15,279 nucleotides of DNA, from assembly GCA_900540305.1 (NCBI GenBank), contig UQFL01000044.1:1-15279 (forward strand), given 5' to 3'. This DNA comes from an uncultured Oscillospiraceae bacterium. GTDB lineage: Bacteria > Bacillota > Clostridia > Oscillospirales > Acutalibacteraceae. The notes under the pieces were generated by a model, which was not told the origin of the DNA, made no database searches, and saw only the letters and a program-made list of their open reading frames with translations. Positions 6,224 to 13,465 of this stretch are shown here, one piece after another (positions within the stretch are counted from its first letter, which is position 1; each line of letters starts with the position of its first letter). The translations under genes were made by a program, and so were the position numbers.

Positions 6224-7540
6224 ATGAAAACAAACGCTTTTGACAAAATTATCGGTTACGAAAATATTAAAGAAGAACTCATGCAGATCACGGATGTGCT
6301 TACAAATCCAGATGTATATTCCAAACTCGGCGTTGCTCCGCCGGCGGGGTTATTGCTGCACGGCGAGCCGGGACTCGGCAAAACGCTTATGGCGCAATGC
6401 CTCATCAACGCCTGCGGCAGATATACCGTTACCTGCCGTAAAGATAAGCCGGACGGCGATTTCACAAAGCATATTAAAGACTGTTTTAAAAAGGCGGCGG
6501 AAAACGCCCCGTCCATATTGCTGCTTGATGATCTGGATAAGTTCTCAAACAGTGATGACAGGCGCCGAGATACAGAGGAATATGTTACGGTGCAGTCCTG
6601 CATAGATGAAATTAAAGGCAGAAATATTTTTGTTCTTGCAACCGTAAATGATATCAACAAACTGCCCCAATCTTTATGCCGCGCAGGGCGGTTTGATCGG
6701 ATTATTAAAATAGAACCGCCAACGGGTGAAGACGCTGCGAAAATAATAGAATATTACCTCAGCAAAAAGAAATTCCATGTGGAACCCGACCCGAAGTTTA
6801 TTGGAGATGTGCTTAACGGCTGTTCCTGCGCAAAACTTGAAACCGTTATAAATGAAGCTGGTATCTATGCCGGGGCGGAGCGTTCGGATCTGATCACGAC
6901 GGAGCATTTCGTGCGTGCCTGTATGTATGTCGTGTTTGATGTGCATGAAAACTGCTTTTCCGCCAATATGGATCTGTGCAAAAATTTAAATAACGCAAAC
7001 AGCCGCTCAGCTCAGGTGATTTACCACGAGGCCGGTCACGCAGTTCTTTCCGAGATCCTGAATCCGGGCAGTGTAACAATTGTTTCCCTTCTCGGAGGCA
7101 GAAACGGAGTAGGCGGACTGACTGTTTGCTCGGATCTGAACAGTGAAGACGCAGATCCATTTAATCTTAAAATACAGCACATCATTTCCGGGCTCGGCGG
7201 AATGGCAGGCGTGGAATGCAAATTCGGAATTGCTAATTGCGGTGCAAGCGAGGATCTGGATATCGTTTACCGACGGATGTATGGTCTGATCAGAAGTGAT
7301 TGTGTATGGGGATTGTCAAATCATTCAAAAGGCTTTGACGATTCAGAGCATAAAAAGCATCAGCTTGAAGTAATTGCCTCTGCGCAGGTAGAAAAATATT
7401 ATCATAAAGCAAAAGAGATCATCACACAGAATAAGGAATTGTTTGAGGCAATTGCCCACGTCCTTGCCGAAAAAGTAACCATCACAAAAATAGATATTCA
7501 AAAAATTAAAAAACGCCTTGCCGGTCAAACGGCAGCATAA
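6224..7540 (+). CDS. Soluble FtsH-like AAA+ zinc protease (M41)
   Basis: A 438-residue protein containing both halves of FtsH but no N-terminal membrane segments or periplasmic domain. AAA+ module, residues about 5-240: Walker A GEPGLGKT (47-54), Walker B LLLDDLD (99-105, with DD where DE is usual), sensor-1 ATVND (139-143), and the arginine-finger region LCRAGRFDR (151-159). Peptidase module, about 255-430: zinc motif HEAGH (268-272) and the third ligand in GASEDL (Asp344). It should unfold and degrade proteins using ATP. Housekeeping FtsH is around 600-700 residues and membrane-anchored, so this is a separate shorter lineage and probably cytosolic. The ribosome site AAGGAG lies eight bases from the ATG. 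TATAAT at 6188-6193 is a likely -10, with no clear -35. It is a single-gene unit converging on the membrane-protein gene. Confidence 0.85.
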   Translation: MKTNAFDKIIGYENIKEELMQITDVLTNPDVYSKLGVAPPAGLLLHGEPGLGKTLMAQCLINACGRYTVTCRKDKPDGDFTKHIKDCFKKAAENAPSILLLDDLDKFSNSDDRRRDTEEYVTVQSCIDEIKGRNIFVLATVNDINKLPQSLCRAGRFDRIIKIEPPTGEDAAKIIEYYLSKKKFHVEPDPKFIGDVLNGCSCAKLETVINEAGIYAGAERSDLITTEHFVRACMYVVFDVHENCFSANMDLCKNLNNANSRSAQVIYHEAGHAVLSEILNPGSVTIVSLLGGRNGVGGLTVCSDLNSEDADPFNLKIQHIISGLGGMAGVECKFGIANCGASEDLDIVYRRMYGLIRSDCVWGLSNHSKGFDDSEHKKHQLEVIASAQVEKYYHKAKEIITQNKELFEAIAHVLAEKVTITKIDIQKIKKRLAGQTAA

Positions 7541-7580
7541 AACAACACCCCCGCAGTGTAAATCTGCGGGGATTTGTTTT
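7539..7580. terminator. Bidirectional terminator
   Basis: A GC-rich stem CCCCGCAG (7549-7556) with CTGCGGGG (7564-7571) and a 7-base loop, extended by AAAACAA on the left and TTGTTTT on the right. It serves the protease gene and the convergent membrane-protein gene. Confidence 0.85.
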
Positions 7581-7594
7581 AAGATTTTATTTAC

Positions 7595-8293
7595 TTATTT
7601 CTTGAAAACTTTGTATCCGGCAAGTTCAAGGTCAAGGCCTAATTTATACCAGTCCGATTTGCTCATGTTTTTGGCTTCACTTGCGGATAAAACAAACGGC
7701 ATTTTGTCCGGGTCGAGTCCTGCAAGTTCCTGATCTTGGCGCATCAGCCGGTAATCGCTTTTCGTCATGATCGGGTTTCCGTTTTTATCCACTTTATTGG
7801 AATACGCCGCCGATGTTCCCATAAATAATGACATTGCTAGCAGCCCGATAAAGATAACAGGGGAAAGCAGGATCAATTTCCAAACGGGGATGCCGCACTG
7901 ACCTAACTGCGGATCATAGAAGATTCCGTAAAGCATAAAGATGAACGGGCTGAAAGCACATAGACCGCACAGGGCTTTCAACACACTGCCCGGCAAAGTG
8001 AAACATTTCCTGCCGTCGCTTAGCCGCGGTGTTTTAACTTTCATCTGAGTAAGCAGAATAAATACCATAGGAATGTCAATTACAAATGCTGTAATGTGTC
8101 CCCAGGCTGAAACGGTGGATGGTTCGCAAGTTTGCTGCAGGATAAAGAAAAAGAGAAAATAGAGGATCGGCACAAGCACAAATCTGGAAAATTTTTTGAG
8201 CCAAAATCTGTTATAATCCTCTTTGATCTTTTTGTCCTGCTCGGCGGATTCAATGATCCTTTCCTTAAGGTTATTCAGTTTTTCATCAGTCAT
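7595..8293 (-). CDS. Four-helix membrane protein of unknown function
   Basis: A 232-residue protein with a charged N-terminal helix (about 1-33), then four hydrophobic segments near residues 37-54, 64-82, 106-126 and 136-158, and a soluble C-terminal part of about 70 residues. That tail includes SDYRLMRQDQELAGLDPDK and a related SDWYKLGLDLELAGYK, looking like two copies of one short helix motif (SDxxxLxxxxELAG). The start is firm: AAGGAGG seven bases before the ATG. I do not recognise the family. The tail repeat may bind a partner. The adjacent FtsH-like protease is convergent, so there is no evidence that the two work together. Confidence 0.7.
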   Translation of the reverse strand: MTDEKLNNLKERIIESAEQDKKIKEDYNRFWLKKFSRFVLVPILYFLFFFILQQTCEPSTVSAWGHITAFVIDIPMVFILLTQMKVKTPRLSDGRKCFTLPGSVLKALCGLCAFSPFIFMLYGIFYDPQLGQCGIPVWKLILLSPVIFIGLLAMSLFMGTSAAYSNKVDKNGNPIMTKSDYRLMRQDQELAGLDPDKMPFVLSASEAKNMSKSDWYKLGLDLELAGYKVFKK

Positions 8294-8360
8294 AATCAGA
8301 CCTCCTTCGGATTTTCTTTTCCTATAACCGTTTCAGAATCTGAATTTGGTCCGCATTTTG

Positions 8361-8392
8361 AAAAAAACACCGCTGTATTAAACAGCGGTGTT
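8361..8392 (-). terminator. Terminator of the WYL-DUF2779 operon
   Basis: A perfect 11-bp stem (8366-8376 with 8382-8392, AACACCGCTGT and its complement) and a 5-base loop; on the minus strand it is followed by seven Us. It lies about 75 bases beyond the last gene of the operon. Confidence 0.85.
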
Positions 8393-8467
8393 ACAAATAT
8401 ATAATCTCAAGAATGTGTTGCGAGCACAAAGCAATTAAAACGCGATAATATGACAATTCTTAGTTTG

Positions 8468-9115
8468 TTAAACAAATAAACAATGTAAAAATTTGCTGTA
8501 ATTTTCTGCATTATATCCGCATCTTGCCGAAGGGTGCCTCATCCCATAAAAATCAACTTTTTTATTCAGCAGCACATTAGTATATTTATGTGCTGCATCC
8601 GGTAAATAAACACAGTGACTTATCCAATCTCTTTTACTTTTAACTTTTAAAGTTCCATCGTCAAAATTTTTTTGCCTTTCGTTCGATTTTAAAGATTCAG
8701 AAAAAGACGGCAGTGAATTATACACTAATCTGCTGAAAACTAAAACCATATCAATATTTTTTTCATTAATAAATTTGAATAAGTTGTCATTATAGAGTAC
8801 TCTGTTATCTCTAGCTAAATTTTTTGCTGTAGAAGTTTTAATTTCACACAGATCTTCAATATAGTTCCCAAAGTATACTTTGTTCCAAAACATTTCAAAT
8901 TCCATTTCTGTGCAGCTGAATTTTGCGCCGCAGGATTTTGCTACTTTGTGAAAAAAATGAAATGCGTCGTTTGTTGGGCATCTTTTCATATGTTGAATAA
9001 CTCCTGCTGTAGTAAAATCACCATTTCCGTCCTTTGAATGATGTGATTCTCCTAAAATCAATATTTTTTTGGATTGTTTATCAGCATCTACACCTTCATA
9101 CACACCCTTATACAT
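8468..9115 (-). CDS. Protein with uracil-DNA-glycosylase-like motifs
   Basis: The third gene of the WYL operon. I prefer the ATG at 9115 (215 residues) because AAGGAG lies eight bases upstream; a second ATG at 9157 overlaps the DUF2779 stop but has a poor ribosome site. Residues 17-27 read KKILILGESHHS and residues 189-197 read FYGMRHPSA. A hydrophobic strand followed by GE(S/A), and a C-terminal strand followed by HPS, are the positions of motifs 1 and 2 in uracil-DNA-glycosylase-fold enzymes. Between them, DMVLVFSRLVYNSL (122-135) could be the central strand with its helix. The catalytic Asp of classical motif 1 is not evident (His/Ser instead), so it may bind or cut a different modified base or have another activity. 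Fold call moderate, function unproven. Confidence 0.6.
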   Translation of the reverse strand: MYKGVYEGVDADKQSKKILILGESHHSKDGNGDFTTAGVIQHMKRCPTNDAFHFFHKVAKSCGAKFSCTEMEFEMFWNKVYFGNYIEDLCEIKTSTAKNLARDNRVLYNDNLFKFINEKNIDMVLVFSRLVYNSLPSFSESLKSNERQKNFDDGTLKVKSKRDWISHCVYLPDAAHKYTNVLLNKKVDFYGMRHPSARCGYNAENYSKFLHCLFV

Positions 9116-9150
9116 AATTTTATCTCCTTGTTTTAATCCTTTATAATACT

Positions 9151-10635
9151 TTAACATATATCATCCAACTTTTCCAGAATCTTCACCATGGCAAGCGTGT
9201 CCAGACGGCAATAGGCAAGCAGATTTTTGCGTATCTGAGCCACTTCCTCCGGCGGGCGTTTTTCAAGCCCGTCAAATGCCGCCATTGCTTCGCCCCCGTT
9301 GTGTATTCCGTCAAGATTATGATAATTCAGTTCCGGGTCGTTCGGGCACATTGCAGGCAGAACATATTTTATGGAATACGAGCCTTCAAAAGCCCGGTCA
9401 TAATAATATTTCTTTTCGAACGGCACCATCAGGTCTTTGATGTTTTCGTAAATATTCATCAGGTGCGGCGCAAGATCGGCAAATTCCTCGGCAAGCGATT
9501 TTATGATCATTTTTTCAAACTTCATATTGTAAGCGAGGGTGCAAACATCACGCGGTATGTCTTCGCATAGTTTTTCAGCGAGCGATCGGCGCGGGTCCGT
9601 GCCTTCTTTTGCCAGAAATTCGCGGTGTTCCGGTTCTGCGCCTTTGCAGTCTTGGATGTGCAGTGAGTACTGAAACGGTATCTGCATATAAGGTTTTGTG
9701 CCGTCAAATTTCGGTATGGCAGGCTGAAAGGTTTCAAAGTCAAGAAAATACAAAGGATAAGAGAATTCGTCAAGGCATTCTTTTATCTTCTTTTTATTTA
9801 TTTTCGGAGGTTTTTCATAATATTCGGCCTCTACCTGTAATTGCTGGTTTACGCTTAAGCGTGCGCCGCTCTTGATAACATCCTCAAAACTTACGATTCC
9901 GCTATCAAACAGATCGTATTTTCGTTTTCCCTTCATGTTTGAGCGTATATCAAAAACATTCGGGTGAGGCAGATTCCTGCGGCAGTAATCTGTATAAGCG
10001 CAGTTATACGGTTTATCGCAGTGCAAGCCAAGGATGGTTTCCGGCTCCATATCATCAGCCACTGCCATGAATTTTCTTATATTATCAATGTTTGTTCTAA
10101 CATATTCCTGTTTACTTAAAACAATGTCCGTGCAGTCTTCAATGCTAAAAAGTCTGCCGAGTTCCAGTCTGCCCCGGCGCACATACTCAGAGTTCAGATG
10201 CATATTGTAAATCCCGGTTATGCTGAGCCCCGATTTTTTTAAAACATAATACTGAAACGCCATATCCTCTATGTAAACCGGCGTAATATGCGTTGAACTT
10301 TTCACTTCAATTATATCCCAACCATATGGATTCTTGTGCAGGATATCGACACTGCAAAACAGATCGTCCCACATAAAACTCGCTTCCGCAATATTCTTTG
10401 CGCCGCTGTAAGTGTATTTTTCCGTATCCTCGATCATCTGTTTTTTGTCAAAACTGAAATCCACCAAGGCATATTCGCCGAAATAGGAGCGCGCAAGATT
10501 TCCTACTTCGGTTCCCGTTTCAAATATAGTTTCCAGATTGTCGTTGCAAACGGCTTTGTCCGGCATGAACTTGTCCATCCAAAGCATCTTTGGGCATTGC
10601 AATGCCCTTATGTATTGTGATTTGCTCAGTTTCAT
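9151..10635 (-). CDS. DUF2779 protein: Cas4-like Fe-S nuclease fused to DEDDy exonuclease
   Basis: A 494-residue two-domain protein matching DUF2779. N-terminal Cas4/RecB-like nuclease: Cys14 (LQCPKMLW), Asp97 (CSVDIL), Glu110 and Lys112 (WDIIEVK), Gln128 (FQYYVL), then a cysteine cluster Cys206, Cys212 and Cys218. The four cysteines are placed as in Cas4 to hold a [4Fe-4S] cluster. C-terminal domain from about 293: LYFLDFETF (Asp299, Glu301), LAYNMKFE (370-374, with Glu where Asp is usual) and YCRLD (Tyr475, Asp479), the pattern of DEDDy 3'-5' exonucleases with RNase H-like fold. It should therefore process DNA or RNA ends with two active sites. It starts three bases after the WYL regulator's stop. 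No cas1, cas2 or CRISPR repeats are present, so it is not a CRISPR adaptation gene here. Confidence 0.82.
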   Translation of the reverse strand: MKLSKSQYIRALQCPKMLWMDKFMPDKAVCNDNLETIFETGTEVGNLARSYFGEYALVDFSFDKKQMIEDTEKYTYSGAKNIAEASFMWDDLFCSVDILHKNPYGWDIIEVKSSTHITPVYIEDMAFQYYVLKKSGLSITGIYNMHLNSEYVRRGRLELGRLFSIEDCTDIVLSKQEYVRTNIDNIRKFMAVADDMEPETILGLHCDKPYNCAYTDYCRRNLPHPNVFDIRSNMKGKRKYDLFDSGIVSFEDVIKSGARLSVNQQLQVEAEYYEKPPKINKKKIKECLDEFSYPLYFLDFETFQPAIPKFDGTKPYMQIPFQYSLHIQDCKGAEPEHREFLAKEGTDPRRSLAEKLCEDIPRDVCTLAYNMKFEKMIIKSLAEEFADLAPHLMNIYENIKDLMVPFEKKYYYDRAFEGSYSIKYVLPAMCPNDPELNYHNLDGIHNGGEAMAAFDGLEKRPPEEVAQIRKNLLAYCRLDTLAMVKILEKLDDIC

Positions 10636-10638
10636 TTG

Positions 10639-11697
10639 TTATTCCTCGCTGTACTTATCCACCGCGCGGGCAAGGTCTCCTTTTATCTCATCAACAAGAC
10701 TTTGCGGTGATAATACCTTTACTTGCAGTGCGTACTGAAATGCCCAGAGTCTCATATCCTTCTCGTTTACTTTTGCTGTAACGGTTATTTTATCTTTTGT
10801 CTCATTGGTGAATTTAACATCATCACCAAAATAATCAAGGATGTCGCTTATGATGAATTTCTCTGCAACAAACTGCGTCACAACGCTCTTTCCGTCAAAC
10901 ATATAGATATGCTCGCTCATGTGCTTTGAAAGGTCAAGCCCGTGCTCAATGCCATGCACTTTGCTCTTCGGTTTTACCGGCGTGTCAAGCAGTTCGATAT
11001 CCATGATCCTGTCTACTCTGTAGTTGGATAGATTATCATACTTGTCATAATTGCACACAAGATAATATCTGCCGTTCGTGGCCACGATCTGATACGGGTT
11101 TATGATGTATTCCCGGATTTTGCCGTCACTGCTTTTTTGCGGGTGCAGTTTTTTATCCGCACCGTAAAGCCCGTAGTGAAATTTTACCTGCTTTTCCTTG
11201 CTTATTGCCTCGTCAAGTATATCAATCGTGTAAAACAACTGCTTGTTTTCGGGCTTGTTTTTCGGCAGCATTTTAATGTGCTTGACCTTCGCCTCAAAGT
11301 ATTTGTTTGAAAGCCCCTCCAATTTTTCAATCAGTTCCTTACACTGACTGTAGGGGATATGCTTTGAAAACAGCAGGCTGTCGATCAAAAGGCGAAGTTC
11401 GGCGTCGGAAAAATCACGCTCAAGGTAAAAATCGGATAAAATCACATTTTCCTCAAGCTCCCCCGTATTTCTGTTTGGCGTCATTCTTATGGATTCGCTG
11501 TATTCAATAGGGTAACCGAAATCGATCAGGTTCATCAGGTTGCGCTTTACCGATTTCCTGTCCACCGTCATCATGTATTCGTCTTTTAGAATGTCAACGA
11601 TCTCTTTTTGCGAAAGCCGGTGATCCTCGTCCGTGTATTTTTTCAGAATATCAAGAATGTTGATGATCAGCATCTTCTTTGGCTGTTTGGTATACAT
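10639..11697 (-). CDS. WYL-domain transcriptional regulator
   Basis: A 352-residue DNA-binding protein. Residues about 8-65 form a winged helix-turn-helix (LSQKEIVDILKDEY ... DRKSVKRNLMNLIDFG). Residues about 155-245 are the WYL ligand-binding domain: INPYQIVATNGRYYLVCNY (199-217; YYL replaces the name-giving triplet) and NYRVDRI (225-231). The C-terminal extension (about 250-345) corresponds to the usual WCX region. WYL regulators sense nucleic-acid or nucleotide ligands and commonly repress phage-defence operons. As the first gene here, with its promoter directly upstream, it probably controls its own operon. Ribosome site GAGGTGAGG is five bases from the ATG. Confidence 0.88.
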   Translation of the reverse strand: MYTKQPKKMLIINILDILKKYTDEDHRLSQKEIVDILKDEYMMTVDRKSVKRNLMNLIDFGYPIEYSESIRMTPNRNTGELEENVILSDFYLERDFSDAELRLLIDSLLFSKHIPYSQCKELIEKLEGLSNKYFEAKVKHIKMLPKNKPENKQLFYTIDILDEAISKEKQVKFHYGLYGADKKLHPQKSSDGKIREYIINPYQIVATNGRYYLVCNYDKYDNLSNYRVDRIMDIELLDTPVKPKSKVHGIEHGLDLSKHMSEHIYMFDGKSVVTQFVAEKFIISDILDYFGDDVKFTNETKDKITVTAKVNEKDMRLWAFQYALQVKVLSPQSLVDEIKGDLARAVDKYSEE

Positions 11698-11714
11698 ATC
11701 CTCACCTCTAATTT

Positions 11715-11743
11715 ATTTTACATCTTATACTCGGATTTTACAA
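11715..11743 (-). promoter_or_regulatory. Promoter of the WYL-DUF2779 operon
   Basis: On the minus strand: TTGTAA (11743-11738), a 17-base spacer, TAAAAT (11720-11715), 18 bases before the ATG at 11697. The short leader leaves little room for attenuation, so repression by the WYL protein binding here is the simplest control. Confidence 0.55.
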
Positions 11744-11795
11744 TGCTTTATGTGACATTTTTGGCTCATCGCTTTATGAACATGATCTTTTAGTA

Positions 11796-12068
11796 TTAAT
11801 CATTTGGCGCAATATCTATTTTTTTGTTTATTTCATCAAGTTCTTTCTCACATTTTTTAATTGCTTCAGCGTATTTTGAATCTGATCTGTGATTCAAGGC
11901 GCTGGTAATTATCAATATCGCTTTTTATTTCATATCCCGTTAAACAGTCAGTAACGCCCATAACATCGCATATTGCTCCGCCTATGTTTTCTCCTGGTAT
12001 ATCCTTATCTCTCGGCTTGTCGTTTTTAAATATGAAATCAGTATTTTTCTGATCTTTTTGTCATCCAT
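11796..12068 (-). pseudogene. Decayed PD-(D/E)XK nuclease-like gene
   Basis: An ATG at 12068 with AAGGAG nine bases upstream opens MDDKKIRKILISYLK, then REIRIYQEK, and stops at TAG 11982-11984. Adding one A in the run at 11987-11990 restores the frame: NIGGAICDVMGVTDCLTGYE and IKSDIDNYQRLESQ. The ICDV...YEIKSDxDxxxRLxxQ pattern resembles sce7726/MmcB-type nuclease-like proteins, recalled from memory. That frame soon ends (TGA 11866-11868). A third frame (SDSKYAEAIKKCEKELDEIN) runs to TAA 11796-11798, so at least two indels or an internal deletion have occurred, and the second half of the core is missing. No function is expected. Confidence 0.6.
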
Positions 12069-12097
12069 ACTTTACAACTCCTTCGCGAACATTATAT

Positions 12098-12129
12098 AAA
12101 AACGCATGCACATAAAACAGCGCGTGCGT
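12098..12129 (-). terminator. Hairpin with minus-strand U-tail
   Basis: An 8-bp stem ACGCATGC (12102-12109) with GCGTGCGT (12122-12129, one G-U pair) and a 12-base loop; on the minus strand it is followed by five Us. It would stop any minus-strand transcript entering the decayed nuclease gene from upstream. A second imperfect inverted repeat (AGGGATTGTT/AACATTCCCT) lies near 12144-12172 without a U-tail. Confidence 0.45.
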
Positions 12130-12225
12130 CATCGTGTCAAAAAGGGATTGTTCTGCTTAAAACATTCCCTATCATGGGGATTGCACTTTGGCACATCGGA
12201 AAGGTTTCACTCAATTTGAATTTAG

Positions 12226-12348
12226 ATACCGGATTTTTATTTCAACAGGTATAACAGATGGTATGTGCTGAAAAAGGGATATGGCAGGTTATACGATATT
12301 ATCAAGCTTGAAAAAAATGGAGGTTGTGATATTATAATGATTGAGTAA
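12226..12348 (+). pseudogene. Short C-terminal gene remnant
   Basis: A 40-codon plus-strand frame opens directly after TAG 12223-12225 and ends at TAA 12346-12348, with no start codon or ribosome site. It reads FYFNRYNRWYVLKKGYGRLY and then DIIKLEKNGGCDIIMIE. The amino-acid mix looks protein-like, but I do not recognise it, and a chance open frame cannot be excluded. The bases 12069-12225 upstream hold no gene that I can see. Confidence 0.3.
12308..12338 (+). promoter_or_regulatory. Probable promoter of the gene at 12395
   Basis: TATAAT at 12333-12338 with TTGAAA at 12308-12313. The spacer is 19 bases, longer than ideal, so activity may be weak or need an activator. It gives a leader of about 50 bases. 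Confidence 0.4.
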
Positions 12349-12394
12349 TACTTTCAAGAAACTAAAAAACAGAGTGTGAAGAAGGAGATTTCAA

Positions 12395-13240
12395 ATGTGT
12401 AATAATAAAGTTGTGTGTAAAGAAACGAATTGTTATGTCCCGTTCGAGCCTAAGAAGCAAGATGCGCGCGATCTTAAAGAAGAAATTCGCAAAACCGTTG
12501 GTCAGCTGGAAGTGGGCGATAACGAAGTCCTGCTTGCTTCTTACGCAGAGGGCAACCCAAAAAGAAAATATGATTTGGAAAACAGGCTGTTTTATAACAT
12601 AGGCTCGGGTGCGTTTTCTGATATCTTTTGTACTTACCCGAAGGAAGCAGCATTCGTGGCAGCTTCTAAGCCAAATAATGGGCAATATATCTACAAGTAT
12701 AAGGTCGTTAGCGAAGAAGAAGTAAAGGAGTATCTGGAAGGAAAAACGCTAATAGTAAAATGGCAGGATATTCCAATCGGACCCAAACAAGGCAGAGACG
12801 ATAAACCAGATCGGTATTATGAAGCAATTAGGAGGGAAACAGATTCAATAAAGATCATGATAGATGATCCTAAACCGGATCATATCCTCGATAGAGCACC
12901 TTTTGGAATTAAAATCGAACTGACTGTTCCCGGCTCAAATAAACGATTACGCCCACAACCTGCTTCGGTTATGAAACCGCTTTTGGACGGCGTGATCTGT
13001 GCTTTTCATGGAGAAGATGGAGAAAAGACAAAAGAGGCAGTTAAGAAAAGATTTGGGTTGGAAAAAAATAATAACGAACTCTTTGAGGCAAGCAAACTGA
13101 ATATTTTCGGAAACCATAATTATCTTACGAAAAGCAATCGCTGGAACCCGGAAGATGACAGATTACAGTTTGGCTGGATCATTGTAAATAGTAGTGAGGG
13201 CGAGAAGTATAAGATGAGCGGAAGCATCTATAAGTGGTAA
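12395..13240 (+). CDS. Unrecognised 281-residue protein
   Basis: A clear gene: AAGGAG seven bases before the ATG, its own promoter candidate and a terminator directly after. The protein is soluble, highly charged and without signal peptide. I do not recognise the family. Visible features: an N-terminal cysteine group (Cys2, 8 and 13), a helical region around 22-38, an aromatic segment ENRLFYNIGSGAF, a lysine/glutamate-rich middle, and at about 192-215 NKRLRPQPASVMKPLLDGVI followed by CAFHGEDG. That stretch resembles the metal-binding segment of RusA-type Holliday-junction resolvases (KPDxDNxxKxxLDAL), but several acidic residues are missing, so I do not call it RusA. The end is strand-rich (QFGWIIVNS). 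It stands alone between decayed genes, which fits a self-contained cargo gene. Confidence 0.7.
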   Translation: MCNNKVVCKETNCYVPFEPKKQDARDLKEEIRKTVGQLEVGDNEVLLASYAEGNPKRKYDLENRLFYNIGSGAFSDIFCTYPKEAAFVAASKPNNGQYIYKYKVVSEEEVKEYLEGKTLIVKWQDIPIGPKQGRDDKPDRYYEAIRRETDSIKIMIDDPKPDHILDRAPFGIKIELTVPGSNKRLRPQPASVMKPLLDGVICAFHGEDGEKTKEAVKKRFGLEKNNNELFEASKLNIFGNHNYLTKSNRWNPEDDRLQFGWIIVNSSEGEKYKMSGSIYKW

Positions 13241-13265
13241 TTTTGCTCCGGTAACTCAAAAAATA

Positions 13266-13308
13266 AAAAGGTCGGCACAGGAATAATTCCTGCATCGGCC
13301 TTTTATTA
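13266..13308 (+). terminator. Intrinsic terminator after the gene at 12395-13240
   Basis: A long imperfect hairpin: AAAAGGTCGG pairs with TCGGCCTTTT and an inner GGAA/TTCC closes a small loop; it ends in TTTTATT. It starts 25 bases past the stop. The A-rich left end could let it act on minus-strand transcripts as well. Confidence 0.75.
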
Positions 13309-13465
13309 ATGCCTTAAGACAGTTGAACGAAGAGAGACAAAGAACCACCCTATATGCGGGCGCGCAAAGAAAGTCATATAAAAAGATTGGCTGTTTACTG
13401 ATTAAAATTTTTATGGCTTTCCGATTCTATTGTGTGGTTAAACATTTAACATGCTTGATTTTTGA

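Noticed and set aside
6256..7221. Several long minus-strand frames opposite the FtsH-like gene
   Set aside because: They are shadows of a well-supported gene with complete motifs; none has a ribosome site or recognisable domain.
9151..10635. Cas4-like gene suggesting a CRISPR locus
   Set aside because: No cas1, cas2, effector or repeat-spacer array is present, and the C-terminal exonuclease marks it as DUF2779.
12395..13240. Calling this gene a RusA resolvase
   Set aside because: Only one short segment is similar, and the required acidic residues are not all present; the protein is also about twice the usual length.
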